Shown: positions 46,337 to 53,573 of the stretch, piece by piece
How the letters are laid out: each line of letters starts with the position of its first letter
Numbering within the stretch: the first letter of the stretch is position 1
Assembly (NCBI GenBank): GCA_965243625.1
Contig: CBDEVI010000002.1
Coordinates: 558,001 to 622,000 of the forward strand
Length of the DNA stretch: 64,000 nucleotides
Source: JAJECS01 sp965243625
GTDB taxonomy: Bacteria; Chloroflexota; UBA11872
Direction: 5' to 3'
Notes under the pieces: model-generated
Databases searched by the model: none
Told to the model about the DNA's origin: nothing
Seen by the model: only the letters and a program-made list of their open reading frames with translations
Translations under genes and position numbers: made by a program

Positions 46337-47554
46337 ATGCGCATCGCCATCGTCACCTGGGAATACCCGCCCCACGTCGTCGGCGGCCTGGGCACCTACA
46401 CCGGCGCCATGGTCGCGGCCCTAGGCGCTGCCGGCCACTCTGTCGAGGTCTTCGCCGCCCTGCGCGCAAGCGACCCCGATCCGGCGGACGGCACCCACTG
46501 GACGCGCCCGCTCGAGCTCACCCCGCTCTATTCCTCGCTCCTCAACGGCGAAGCCCAAGCCTGGGGACCGCTGCTCGGCGAGCTGGCGGCGACCAACGTC
46601 CTCTGGGCCGACCGCGTGCGGGAACGCCACCGGCAGAAGCCCTTCGACGTGGTGGCGATCCACGACTGGCTCGCGGCGCCGTCCGGCCTCGTGCTCGCGC
46701 CGCTGGTCGACGCACCGGTGGTCTTCCACGTGCACAGCACCGAGCGCGGACGCCAGCCGGTGGCGTCGTCCCCCATCGTCCAGTCGTGGGAGCTGACCCT
46801 GGGGCACGAGGCGGCGGCGGTCGTCACCGTCAGCAAGGCCATGCGCGAGGACCTGATCGCGCACGGCTGGCCGGACGACAGCGTCCACGCCGTCTGGAAT
46901 GGCGTGGATACGCGCCTCTACCACCCGGAAGCGCCCGGTGGCCCGGAGGTGCGCGCCCGCTACGACATCCCGGCGGCGGCGCCCGTGGCGCTTTTCATCG
47001 GCCGGCTCACCGAGGTGAAGGGCGTGCGGCAGCTCGCCGCGGCCTGGGGAGCGGTTGCCGCCCAACGCGCCGGAGCCTGGCTTGTGGTGCTCGGGTCCGG
47101 CGAGCTGGAACACGAGCTGCGCGACACCTTCGCCCACGCCGAGGGTGGAGACCGCGTCGTCATGCGCACGGAGTTCGTCGATGAGCACGAGCGCATCGCG
47201 CACTACGCCGCCAGCGACGTGGTGGTGCTGCCCTCGACCTATGAGCCGTTCGGCCTGGTGGCCGCCGAGGCCATGGCCTGCGGCAAGCCGGCCGTCGTCG
47301 GCGCGCAAGGCGTGGTGGGCTTCCGCGAGCAGGTCGTCGCGGGCGGCCCCGAACAGACCGGCCTGCACGTCAACGGCGCCGATCCGGACGACATCGCCTG
47401 GGGCCTCAGCCACGCCCTGGAGGACCGCGACCGCCTAGCCGCCTGGGGCAAGAACGCCCGCACCCGCGCCGCCTCAGTCTTCACCTGGCAACGCTCCGCC
47501 GCCGCAACCACCGCCGTCTACCAATCCGCCATCGCGGCCCGATCCGGCGCCTGA
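46337..47554 (+). CDS. Glycogen/starch synthase-like glycosyltransferase (GT4/GT5)
   Basis: 405 residues from ATG 46337; an ATG 39 bases earlier lies in repeat sequence. The start IAIVTWEYPPHVVGGLGTYTGAMVAALGAAGH is like archaeal and bacterial glycogen synthases, with the YPP and GGLG motifs. The C-terminal Rossmann has LFIGRLTEVKGVRQL, then YEPFGLVAAEAMACGKPAVVG with the Glu pair that binds ADP- or UDP-glucose. It is in the same direction as the GH57 and first glycosyltransferase genes, so glycogen building and trimming are plausible. Glucose-1-phosphate adenylyltransferase is not in the window. Confidence 0.88.
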   Translation: MRIAIVTWEYPPHVVGGLGTYTGAMVAALGAAGHSVEVFAALRASDPDPADGTHWTRPLELTPLYSSLLNGEAQAWGPLLGELAATNVLWADRVRERHRQKPFDVVAIHDWLAAPSGLVLAPLVDAPVVFHVHSTERGRQPVASSPIVQSWELTLGHEAAAVVTVSKAMREDLIAHGWPDDSVHAVWNGVDTRLYHPEAPGGPEVRARYDIPAAAPVALFIGRLTEVKGVRQLAAAWGAVAAQRAGAWLVVLGSGELEHELRDTFAHAEGGDRVVMRTEFVDEHERIAHYAASDVVVLPSTYEPFGLVAAEAMACGKPAVVGAQGVVGFREQVVAGGPEQTGLHVNGADPDDIAWGLSHALEDRDRLAAWGKNARTRAASVFTWQRSAAATTAVYQSAIAARSGA

Positions 47555-47696
47555 CATCCACTCCGTCATTCCGGCGAAAGCCGGAATCCAGTCCGGTCCC
47601 CTCTCCCACACGGAGAGGGATAGGGTGAGGGGCTGCCCGGCGGCCACGCTGCGTGCAGCGTGGGAATCACACCCTGAACGCTTGCACCACCCACCG

Positions 47697-48304
47697 TGTC
47701 ATTCCGAGCGCAGCGAGGAATCTAAGGGGTGAGAATGAGGCACGCCCTCTGAGGCCGCCTGGATCCCGGCTCAAGGCCCAAATGCGGCCAAATCTGGTCC
47801 CAGAGCGGTCGCGCCCGGCGGAGTCCCAAATCTGGAGCCCCGGAGTTTTTTGGCACGTTCGGCGTTTAACTTCGACTCCGAACAAAAGGCCGTGTCCGGT
47901 CCCCTCTCCCACTGGGAGAGGGCCAGGGTGAGGGGCCGTCCGGCGCCTCACGCTGCGCGCAGCGTGGGAATCCCACTGCGAACGCTTGCACCGCCCACAG
48001 TGTCATTCCGAGCGCAGCGAGGAATCTAAGGGGCAGGCAAGAAGCACGGCGCCCTAGGCCGACTAGGCTCCGGCTCAAGGCCCAAATGCGGCCATATCTG
48101 GACCCCGAGCGCTCGCGCCCGGCGGAGTCCCAAACCTGGAGCCCCGGAGTTTTTTGGCACGTTCGGCGTTTAACTTCGACTCCGAATAAAAGGCCGTGTC
48201 CGGTCCCCTCTCCCACTGGGAGAGGGCCAGGGTGAGGGGCCGTCCGGCGCCTCACGCTGCGCGCAGCGTGGGAATCCCACTGCGAACGCTTGCACCACCC
48301 ACCG
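47697..48304. repeat. 304-bp unit in two tandem copies
   Basis: TGTCATTCCGAGCGCAGCGA begins at 47697, 48001 and 48305, so the period is exactly 304. The two copies differ at scattered positions (for example AAATCTGGTCCCAGAGCGG versus ATATCTGGACCCCGAGCGC) and by balanced substitutions, not frame-keeping changes. The central piece GAGCCCCGGAGTTTTTTGGC and GCGTTTAACTTCGACTCCGA is found nowhere else in the window. Confidence 0.92.
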
Positions 48305-48420
48305 TGTCATTCCGAGCGCAGCGAGGAATCTAAGGAGCAGGCGACGAAGCGCGGCCGCCGTCGCAGCCTTACTTCGAGCAGAGCCGTCGCACGGCCGCCG
48401 AATAGTCGGACCCAATGATG

Positions 48421-48459
48421 GCAATCAATATTTATAGTATCTATGGTATTCTTATCGCT
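48421..48459 (+). promoter_or_regulatory. AT-rich promoter/operator candidate of mazEF
   Basis: A sharply AT-rich patch (AATATTTATAGTATCTATGG and TATTCTTATCGC) directly before the mazE ATG in a two-thirds GC genome. TATAGT (48433-48438) and TATGGT are possible -10 hexamers. ATAGTATCTATGGTAT contains a direct/near-palindromic pair that could bind the MazE-MazF complex for autoregulation. The -35 is not clear and no conventional ribosome site precedes the start, suggesting short or leaderless transcripts. Confidence 0.45.
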
Positions 48460-48693
48460 ATGAAAGCTATACAAATCACCTTCGACGAGACCCTCCTCGA
48501 GCGCCTCGACGCGCATCCTGAAGTCCGGGAGCGCGGCCGCTCGGCCGTGCTGCGTGAGGCCGCCGCCACCTACCTGGCCCGCAAGGACGCCGAGGACATC
48601 GCCCACCGATACCGCACGGGCTACGTCGATGCCGCCGGGCTCGGCGCCGAATTCGAGGGCTGGGCCGGCGAGGGCGCATGGCCCGAGGACTAG
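48460..48693 (+). CDS. Ribbon-helix-helix antitoxin (MazE-like)
   Basis: 77 residues from ATG 48460; the upstream ATGs at 48415/48418 fall in the AT-rich control region. N-terminal MKAIQITFDETLLERLDAHPEVRERGRSAVLREAAATYLARK fits a RHH/CopG DNA-binding domain, with the ITFDETLLERLD beta strand and helix. The C-terminal acidic part (YRTGYVDAAGLGAEFEGWAGEGAWPED) would bind and block the toxin. It overlaps the toxin gene by 16 bases. Confidence 0.85.
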   Translation: MKAIQITFDETLLERLDAHPEVRERGRSAVLREAAATYLARKDAEDIAHRYRTGYVDAAGLGAEFEGWAGEGAWPED

Positions 48694-49016
48694 ACGCCGG
48701 ACCGCGTCGCGGAGAGATCTGGCACTACGGATTCAAGCCGCCCGACAAGCGCCGGCCGGTCGTCGTCCTCACGCGCCAGGAGGTGCTGCCATTGCTGCAC
48801 ACGGCCATGGTCGCGCCGATCACGTCCACCATCCGCGGCCTGCCCAGCGAGGTCGTCGTCGGCCCGGACGAAGGCCTGCGACACGACTCCGCCATCAACC
48901 TCGACCACGTCCAGACGGTCGAGCAACGCCAACTGCACCGCTACGTCGGCTCTCTCGGCCCGGACAAAATGCGCCAGGTCTGCCGCGCCCTCGCCATCGC
49001 CGCCGGCTGCACCTAG
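48678..49016 (+). CDS. mazF: MazF/PemK-type endoribonuclease toxin
   Basis: 112 residues from ATG 48678 with 16 bases of overlap with the antitoxin gene. PemK/MazF fold signs are complete: PRRGEIWHYGFKPPDKRRPVVVLTR at the N-terminus, MVAPITSTIRGLPSEVVVGPDEGL and DSAINLDHVQTVEQRQL, with the Arg and Thr that form the RNA cleavage site. MazF cuts mRNA at short motifs. The pair stands between a 304-bp tandem repeat and a dehydrogenase gene, as a stand-alone module. Confidence 0.92.
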   Translation: MARGLDAGPRRGEIWHYGFKPPDKRRPVVVLTRQEVLPLLHTAMVAPITSTIRGLPSEVVVGPDEGLRHDSAINLDHVQTVEQRQLHRYVGSLGPDKMRQVCRALAIAAGCT

Positions 49017-49041
49017 CCGGCCGCGGCAAGACCTTCCCCGG

Positions 49042-50046
49042 CTACTCCTCCAGCAGCCTGACCTGCTCCAGCACCTCGCGGTTCCAGATGAACTCGGGCA
49101 TGCGGCCTTGGAGGACGCGCACGACGGCCAGGGCCGCGCGGCGCTCGAGCTCCAGCACCGATTCTTCGGACATGAACGCCGCGTGCGGCGTGACGATGGC
49201 GTTGGGCTCCGCGAGCAGCGGGTGACCGTCCGGCGGCGGCTCCGCCTCCAGCACGTCGATGCCCGCGCCCGCAATCCAGCCTTCGGACAGCGCGCGGGCG
49301 AGCGCGTATTCGTCGATCAGCGGACCCCGGGCGGTATTGATCAGAAAGGCCTCCGGCTTCATGGCTTGCAGCTCGGCTTCGCCGATCACGTGGTGGGTTT
49401 CCGGCGTCAGCGGGGCGTGCACCGATATCGCGTCCGACTCGGCCAGCAGCCGCTCCTTGTCCACCAGCTCGGCCCCGATGTCGGCCACGCGGTCGGCGGT
49501 GATGTAGGGGTCGTAGACCAGGATCTTGAGCCCGTGGGGAATCGCGCGCAGCGCCAGCGCGTGGCCGATACGGCCGTAGCCCAGGATGCCCAGCGTGCGC
49601 CCGCGCATCCGGTGAATGGGGCGCGCGGGCTTGGTCTCCCAGCGGTCCGCCTTGGTGAGCCGATCCAGCGCCACAATCTTGCGCGAAAGCGCCATCAGCA
49701 GCGCCATCGCGTGGTCGGCCACCTCCTCGATGGCGTAGTCGGGCACGTAGGTCACCGGAATGCCGCGCCGGGTGCACGCGTCCACGTCAATGTTGTCCGT
49801 GCCCACGCCGGTGCGCCCGACCACCCCCAGGCGGGGCGAGGCGGCGATCACGCGCTCGGTGACCTTGGCGAAGCAGGTGAGGATGCCGGTCACGTCCTGC
49901 GCCAGCTCGACCAGCCGGTCCTCGTCGGGGCTATCCGACTCGATGACTTCGGCGTCGAGCTCCGCCAGCACCTCGCGCTCCGGCGCCGTGCTCGGCCAGG
50001 CGATGTCCGTGATCAGGATCTTGTGGCCGGCGGTTTCCTCAGCCAT
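49042..50046 (-). CDS. D-isomer-specific 2-hydroxyacid dehydrogenase
   Basis: 334 residues from ATG 50046. NAD-binding region LGILGYGRIGHALALRAIPHG, followed by VYDPYI with Asp at the NAD ribose position. Catalytic residues: Arg in NTARGPLIDEYALARAL, Glu in GIDVLEAEPPPDG and His in PHAAFMSEES. FAKVTERVIAASPRLGVVGRTGVGTDNID is the substrate-binding part. It is closest in pattern to the phosphoglycerate-dehydrogenase/CtBP branch, but lacks ACT domains, so it is not SerA. Divergent from the GNAT gene. Substrate unknown. Confidence 0.92.
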   Translation of the reverse strand: MAEETAGHKILITDIAWPSTAPEREVLAELDAEVIESDSPDEDRLVELAQDVTGILTCFAKVTERVIAASPRLGVVGRTGVGTDNIDVDACTRRGIPVTYVPDYAIEEVADHAMALLMALSRKIVALDRLTKADRWETKPARPIHRMRGRTLGILGYGRIGHALALRAIPHGLKILVYDPYITADRVADIGAELVDKERLLAESDAISVHAPLTPETHHVIGEAELQAMKPEAFLINTARGPLIDEYALARALSEGWIAGAGIDVLEAEPPPDGHPLLAEPNAIVTPHAAFMSEESVLELERRAALAVVRVLQGRMPEFIWNREVLEQVRLLEE

Positions 50047-50204
50047 GACGCCCCACGCGCGGTTTGCAAGCACCGCGACTTTAGAGAGGCCCGTTTCCCA
50101 GTGTCAACGCCAGCGCGCGTAGAGTGCGCAGTGCCTCCAGGCAAGGACGCGCCCCGAAGATGCCATTGCAAGTCAATCCCTGCCGAAGCCGGCAAGGCCA
50201 ATAG

Positions 50205-50726
50205 GTGCTTGACGTCCCCGCCGACCACGAGTGGACCCTGGAGACTGAGCGTTTGCTGCTTGTGCCTATGACCGTGAATGACGCCGCGGAGCTACATGCG
50301 CTGCTTTGGTCCCCCGATGCAAACGCGGGCACAGACCACGGCCCCGCCGCCGGCCTTCCGGAAGTCCAAGCGCGCATCCGCCGCTGGGAGCGCCGGCGAT
50401 CGCCGGACGGCGCCGAAGTCTGGCTCAACTGGACGCTACGCCAGAAGCACGACCAATCCATCGTGGGCCGCATGCAAGCGACCGTGACCGAATGCCAGGC
50501 CGACATCGCCTGGGTCATCGGGCCACGCTTACGGAACCAGGGCTATGCCACCGAGGCCGGGCGGTGCATTGCCGGCTGGCTGCTCGTGTTCTTCAAGATT
50601 GGCGAAGTCCGGGCAACCATCCACCCCGACAACACCGCGTCCCAGCGAGTCGCTACGAACATAGGCATGCGTCGCAATGGCAAGCGGACCAGCGACGGCG
50701 ACGAAGTGTGGACCAACCGGCCGTGA
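50205..50726 (+). CDS. GNAT family N-acetyltransferase
   Basis: 173 residues from GTG 50205. RimJ/RimL-like GNAT: ETERLLLVPMTVNDAAELHALL start, IAWVIGPRLRNQGYATEAGRCIAGWLL as acetyl-CoA motif A (R/QxxG loop region) and VRATIHPDNTASQRVATNIGMRRNGK as motif B. Such proteins acetylate amino groups of proteins or small molecules. Target unknown. Ends 31 bases before the convergent MOSC gene. Confidence 0.87.
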   Translation: MLDVPADHEWTLETERLLLVPMTVNDAAELHALLWSPDANAGTDHGPAAGLPEVQARIRRWERRRSPDGAEVWLNWTLRQKHDQSIVGRMQATVTECQADIAWVIGPRLRNQGYATEAGRCIAGWLLVFFKIGEVRATIHPDNTASQRVATNIGMRRNGKRTSDGDEVWTNRP

Positions 50727-50757
50727 GCATCATTCGACGACGGCTTCAACCGACCGA

Positions 50758-51333
50758 CTAGGCTCCGACCTTCGTCGCCGTGTCCCCCACGCGCACCGTC
50801 CCCGACTGGACCACGCGCGTGTTGATGCCGCGCATCCGCATCTGGCGGCCCATGGGCGTGCTGATGAAGCGCAGCGCGTCGTGCCCGAACCGTGCCGCGA
50901 ACTTGTGGCAGCCGGTGTGCGGTTCCTTGGAAATCTCGATCACCGCCGACCCGATCGAAAGCCGCGAACCCGGCGGCAGGTTCTCCTCGCTCATGTCGAG
51001 GTCGATCACGAGCTGATCGCCCGCCAGCGGCCAGCGCTCCTCGGACTGGGCGAGAAGGTCGAGCAGTCGGGAATTGATGATCGTGATCTGCGCCGCCGGG
51101 TTCGGTCCGCCGTCGGGGGTCCGCGTGCTGCCGCGATCCTTCCAGCCGTCCCCGACCAAGCCGGTAGCCACGCCCAGTTCGCCCTCCGCGATCACCTCGC
51201 GCGCATCGACATCGGGTCGCCGCACGATCATGCGCACGGGACCGCCGTCCGCCGGCGATTCCCGCAAATGGTCCAGACCGGCTTCCAGCTCTTCGCCGGT
51301 CCGGAAAAGCGCCGCGCCGTTCGAATCTCCCAC
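50758..51333 (-). CDS. MOSC-domain protein
   Basis: 191 residues from GTG 51333, with GAGGAG nine bases upstream on the minus strand. MOSC fold signs: WPLAGDQLVIDLDMSEENLPPGSRLSIGSAVIEISKEPHTGCHKFAARFG, where the conserved Cys (PHTGCHKF) is the likely molybdenum-cofactor sulfur ligand. MOSC proteins handle Mo-cofactor sulfur or reduce N-hydroxylated compounds. No Mo-cofactor gene is close. N-terminal 30 residues are less conserved. Confidence 0.85.
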   Translation of the reverse strand: MGDSNGAALFRTGEELEAGLDHLRESPADGGPVRMIVRRPDVDAREVIAEGELGVATGLVGDGWKDRGSTRTPDGGPNPAAQITIINSRLLDLLAQSEERWPLAGDQLVIDLDMSEENLPPGSRLSIGSAVIEISKEPHTGCHKFAARFGHDALRFISTPMGRQMRMRGINTRVVQSGTVRVGDTATKVGA

Positions 51334-51428
51334 CTTGGTCTCCTCTGCTTCCGCGGACGTATGCCTAGAGGCGTTTACGACCGGTCGATCCTGCCCGATT
51401 CCTGGCGCAGCGGCGGTCGGTCAATCCT

Positions 51429-52055
51429 CTAGCAGCCCTGCGTCCACATGCTCACGTTGGGCAGACACCCCTCGATGGCCTTCACTTCCCGGATCGCGAC
51501 CGGCACCTGCGAGTTCTCGATCTTCGTCAGCGTGGTCGCCGACGGGGCGTGGTCCTCCTTTAAGTGGCCAAAAATCGTGTGATCCCCCGAGACCGCGTCG
51601 CTCGCGTCCAGGTCGCCCAGCAGGATGTAGAACCGCGATCCGTTGGAGTTGTCGGCCCCGTTGGGCGCCATCGCCAGCAGACCCCGCGCGTAGGGCCGTT
51701 GCGGCGCCTCGAGCTCGTAGGTGTAGCCCGGCCCGCCCGTTCCGGTGCCGGTCGGATCGCCGGTTTCGGCCAGCACGCCGGGAACCACGCGATAGAACTC
51801 CATGCCGGTGTAGAACCCCTCGTTGAGGAGGAACGTGAAGCTGTTGACCGCCAGCGGCGCTTCCGCCGGCAGCAGGATGAACGTCATGCGCCCGACATCG
51901 GTCGTGACGATGACGCTATAGGGCCGATTGGGGTCGATTCCCATATCCGGGTAGGACGCGAACGTCGGCGGCCCTTCGGGCTCGGATTCGCCGCAGGCGA
52001 CCACCACCATCGCCATTGCCAGCGCCAGTGCAACGACGACCACTCGTCGCATCAT
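51429..52055 (-). CDS. Cyclophilin-type peptidyl-prolyl isomerase, probable lipoprotein
   Basis: 208 residues from ATG 52055, with GGAGG six bases upstream; the frame is open further up but without that site. The N-terminus RRVVVVALALAMAMVVVACGESEPEG is a lipoprotein signal with lipobox VVAC, so the protein is anchored outside the membrane. The isomerase domain has MEFYRVVPGVLAETGDPTGTGTGGPGY, a MAMAP-like LLAMAPNGADNSNGSRFYILLG and HTIFGHLKE. The usual RVI/F and QGGD motifs are altered (RVVPGVLAETGD), which may affect activity. Confidence 0.87.
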   Translation of the reverse strand: MMRRVVVVALALAMAMVVVACGESEPEGPPTFASYPDMGIDPNRPYSVIVTTDVGRMTFILLPAEAPLAVNSFTFLLNEGFYTGMEFYRVVPGVLAETGDPTGTGTGGPGYTYELEAPQRPYARGLLAMAPNGADNSNGSRFYILLGDLDASDAVSGDHTIFGHLKEDHAPSATTLTKIENSQVPVAIREVKAIEGCLPNVSMWTQGC

Positions 52056-52284
52056 CGTTTTCCTCCGTGCGTCGTCACCAGCCCACGGCCCATTCTGCCG
52101 CGCCCGCCGCGCGATTGCCACGGGACGGCCAGGTCCCGAAAGACGAACGTCGGCCTAAGGGATGCGTGCGTAATCCCTCCGTCATTCCGGCGAAAGCCGG
52201 AATCCAGTCCGATTGGATCTTGGAATCGGGCATTTGGGGTAGGGGCGGGTCTCAGACCCGCCCATTCGGGGGTCTGTAGACGTC
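52056..52284. repeat. Family B and D repeats between PPIase and nucleoside hydrolase
   Basis: Family B hairpin at about 52178-52207 (CCTCCGTCATTCCGGCGAAA and mirror arm) and family D palindrome at about 52243-52263. Contains also the PPIase ribosome-binding site at its left end. No gene. Confidence 0.8.
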
Positions 52285-53256
52285 TCAGCAAGGGTGAGCG
52301 GACAAGACCAGCCGCTCGACGATCCGGCCGACAACCGCATCCGCCGCCACGTCGACGGCCACCTGGGCCGCCGTCCGTCCCGATCCGTCGTCGTCCGCGG
52401 CGGACCGCATCGCGCCGCGCAGGTCGCCGTCGCCGCATTCGACCGTCAGCGGGTGCGACTCCATGGTGAAGAGCTCCGGCCACAGCAGCGTGCCCACCGC
52501 CGCCGGGTCGTGCAGCAGCAGCTTGCCGCCGCGCCCGGTGAACTGCTCCGCCCGGGCGCGCCGGATCAGCTCGCCCAGGAAGGCGCCGCGCGAATCGGCA
52601 AGCGAAGCCAGGCGCGACTCGACCCTTGCGTCGCTCACGGCCAACTGGTGCGTCACGTCCAGCGGCGTCACGATCACCGGTACGCCGGAGGCCAGCACCA
52701 CGTCCGCCGCCTCGGGGTCCACGTAGAAGTTGAACTCCGCGTGCGGCGTCACGTTGCCGCCGGCGCGCAGCGAGCCGCCCATGACCACGATGGCCGCCGC
52801 TCGACGCATGGCCGTCGGTTCGCGCCGGAGCGCGGCGGCCACGTTCGTCAGCGGCCCCAGGGCGATCACCGTCACCGGTTCGGTTGAGGCGCCGACCTCC
52901 TCGATGATCACGTCCACGGCGTCACTGGGAATGTCCGGTAGGTCGGTACGGGACCGTTGCCAGCGCTCGTGACCGGTGATCCCGGCCAGACCATCGGACC
53001 CGTGGACCTCCTCCGCCGTCACCAGGTCCCGCGCCAGCGGCTTGGCGCAGCCCTGGGCCAGCCGGATCGCGGCGCCCGGCGCCAGGATGCGCAGCAGATA
53101 GGCGGCGTTCGCCGTGCCCGTCGCCAGGTCCACGTTCCCCGCCACGGTCGTCACCGCGCGCACGGAAAGCTCGGTCGAGGCCAGCGCCAACGCCAGGGCC
53201 AACGCATCGTCGACGCCCGGGTCCGTATCGATGACGACGGGAATGCTGGCTGGCAT
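52285..53256 (-). CDS. Inosine-uridine-type nucleoside hydrolase
   Basis: 323 residues. IUNH family: the metal motif DTDPGVDDALALALAL at residues 10-25 is intact, and ITALGPLTNVAAALRREP, VVMGGSLRAGGNVTPHAEFNFYVDPEAADVVL and the PLDVTHQ segment follow. The active-site His-type LLHDPAAVGTLLWPELF is present near residue 260. The enzyme breaks nucleosides into base and ribose, as a salvage or degradation step. Start ATG 53256. No nucleoside transporter is next to it. Confidence 0.93.
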   Translation of the reverse strand: MPASIPVVIDTDPGVDDALALALALASTELSVRAVTTVAGNVDLATGTANAAYLLRILAPGAAIRLAQGCAKPLARDLVTAEEVHGSDGLAGITGHERWQRSRTDLPDIPSDAVDVIIEEVGASTEPVTVIALGPLTNVAAALRREPTAMRRAAAIVVMGGSLRAGGNVTPHAEFNFYVDPEAADVVLASGVPVIVTPLDVTHQLAVSDARVESRLASLADSRGAFLGELIRRARAEQFTGRGGKLLLHDPAAVGTLLWPELFTMESHPLTVECGDGDLRGAMRSAADDDGSGRTAAQVAVDVAADAVVGRIVERLVLSAHPC

Positions 53257-53573
53257 CAGTTGACCTCTGGCGCTTTACTCCGGTGGCCCATGCTGCGCGC
53301 AGCATGGGCGGCCCCACAAGGGTCCCACGCATCACGCCGGAAGGGCCACCGCTTGGTAGCGGGCCACGTCAAGTCCGTCATTCCCGCGAAGGCGGGAATC
53401 CACCCTTCATTGAACCTGGGGGCGTGCGCCGGATGCTCGGCGTCGGGCGGGTCACAGACCCGACCATTCCTGCCAATGCAAGCGTCGCCAATCCGCATCA
53501 ACCCTCGGCTTCAACCGCCACACTGCCATAATGCGGCCACCCGCGATTCCCTCCGGCGCGGAAGGGGTGAGCA
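53257..53573. repeat. Intergenic region with family E and B repeats
   Basis: A perfect-looking family E palindrome (GCCCATGCTGCGCGCAGCAT plus GGGC, about 53286-53309) and a family B hairpin (53376-53404). The promoter of the divergent GH15 gene should lie right of 53405; GGAAGGGGTGA at 53557-53570 is its ribosome site. No gene. Confidence 0.8.

Larger units (their letters stand above)
47555..48459. repeat. Intergenic region with 304-bp tandem repeat
   Basis: A family B hairpin (47562-47594) and a C-E-A set (47597-47729) lead into two full copies of a 304-base unit (47697-48000 and 48001-48304) and the beginning of a third (48305 to about 48340). Within the unit are an A left arm, a unique 120-base segment (ending GGAGTTTTTTGGCACGTTCG and TTTAACTTCGACTCCGAA), C and E. 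The last 40 bases become very AT-rich and precede mazE. Small frames here are repeats only. Confidence 0.88.

Noticed and set aside
47842..47850. Rho-independent terminator at the TTTTTT tract in the 304-bp repeat
   Set aside because: No stable GC stem directly precedes the T-run on the plus strand, and the same piece recurs in the second copy.
47667..48424. Repeated small frames beginning MRRRTAPHPGPLPVGEGTG
   Set aside because: They are translations of the C-E-A and 304-bp repeats, occur in near-identical copies, and have no ribosome site or promoter.
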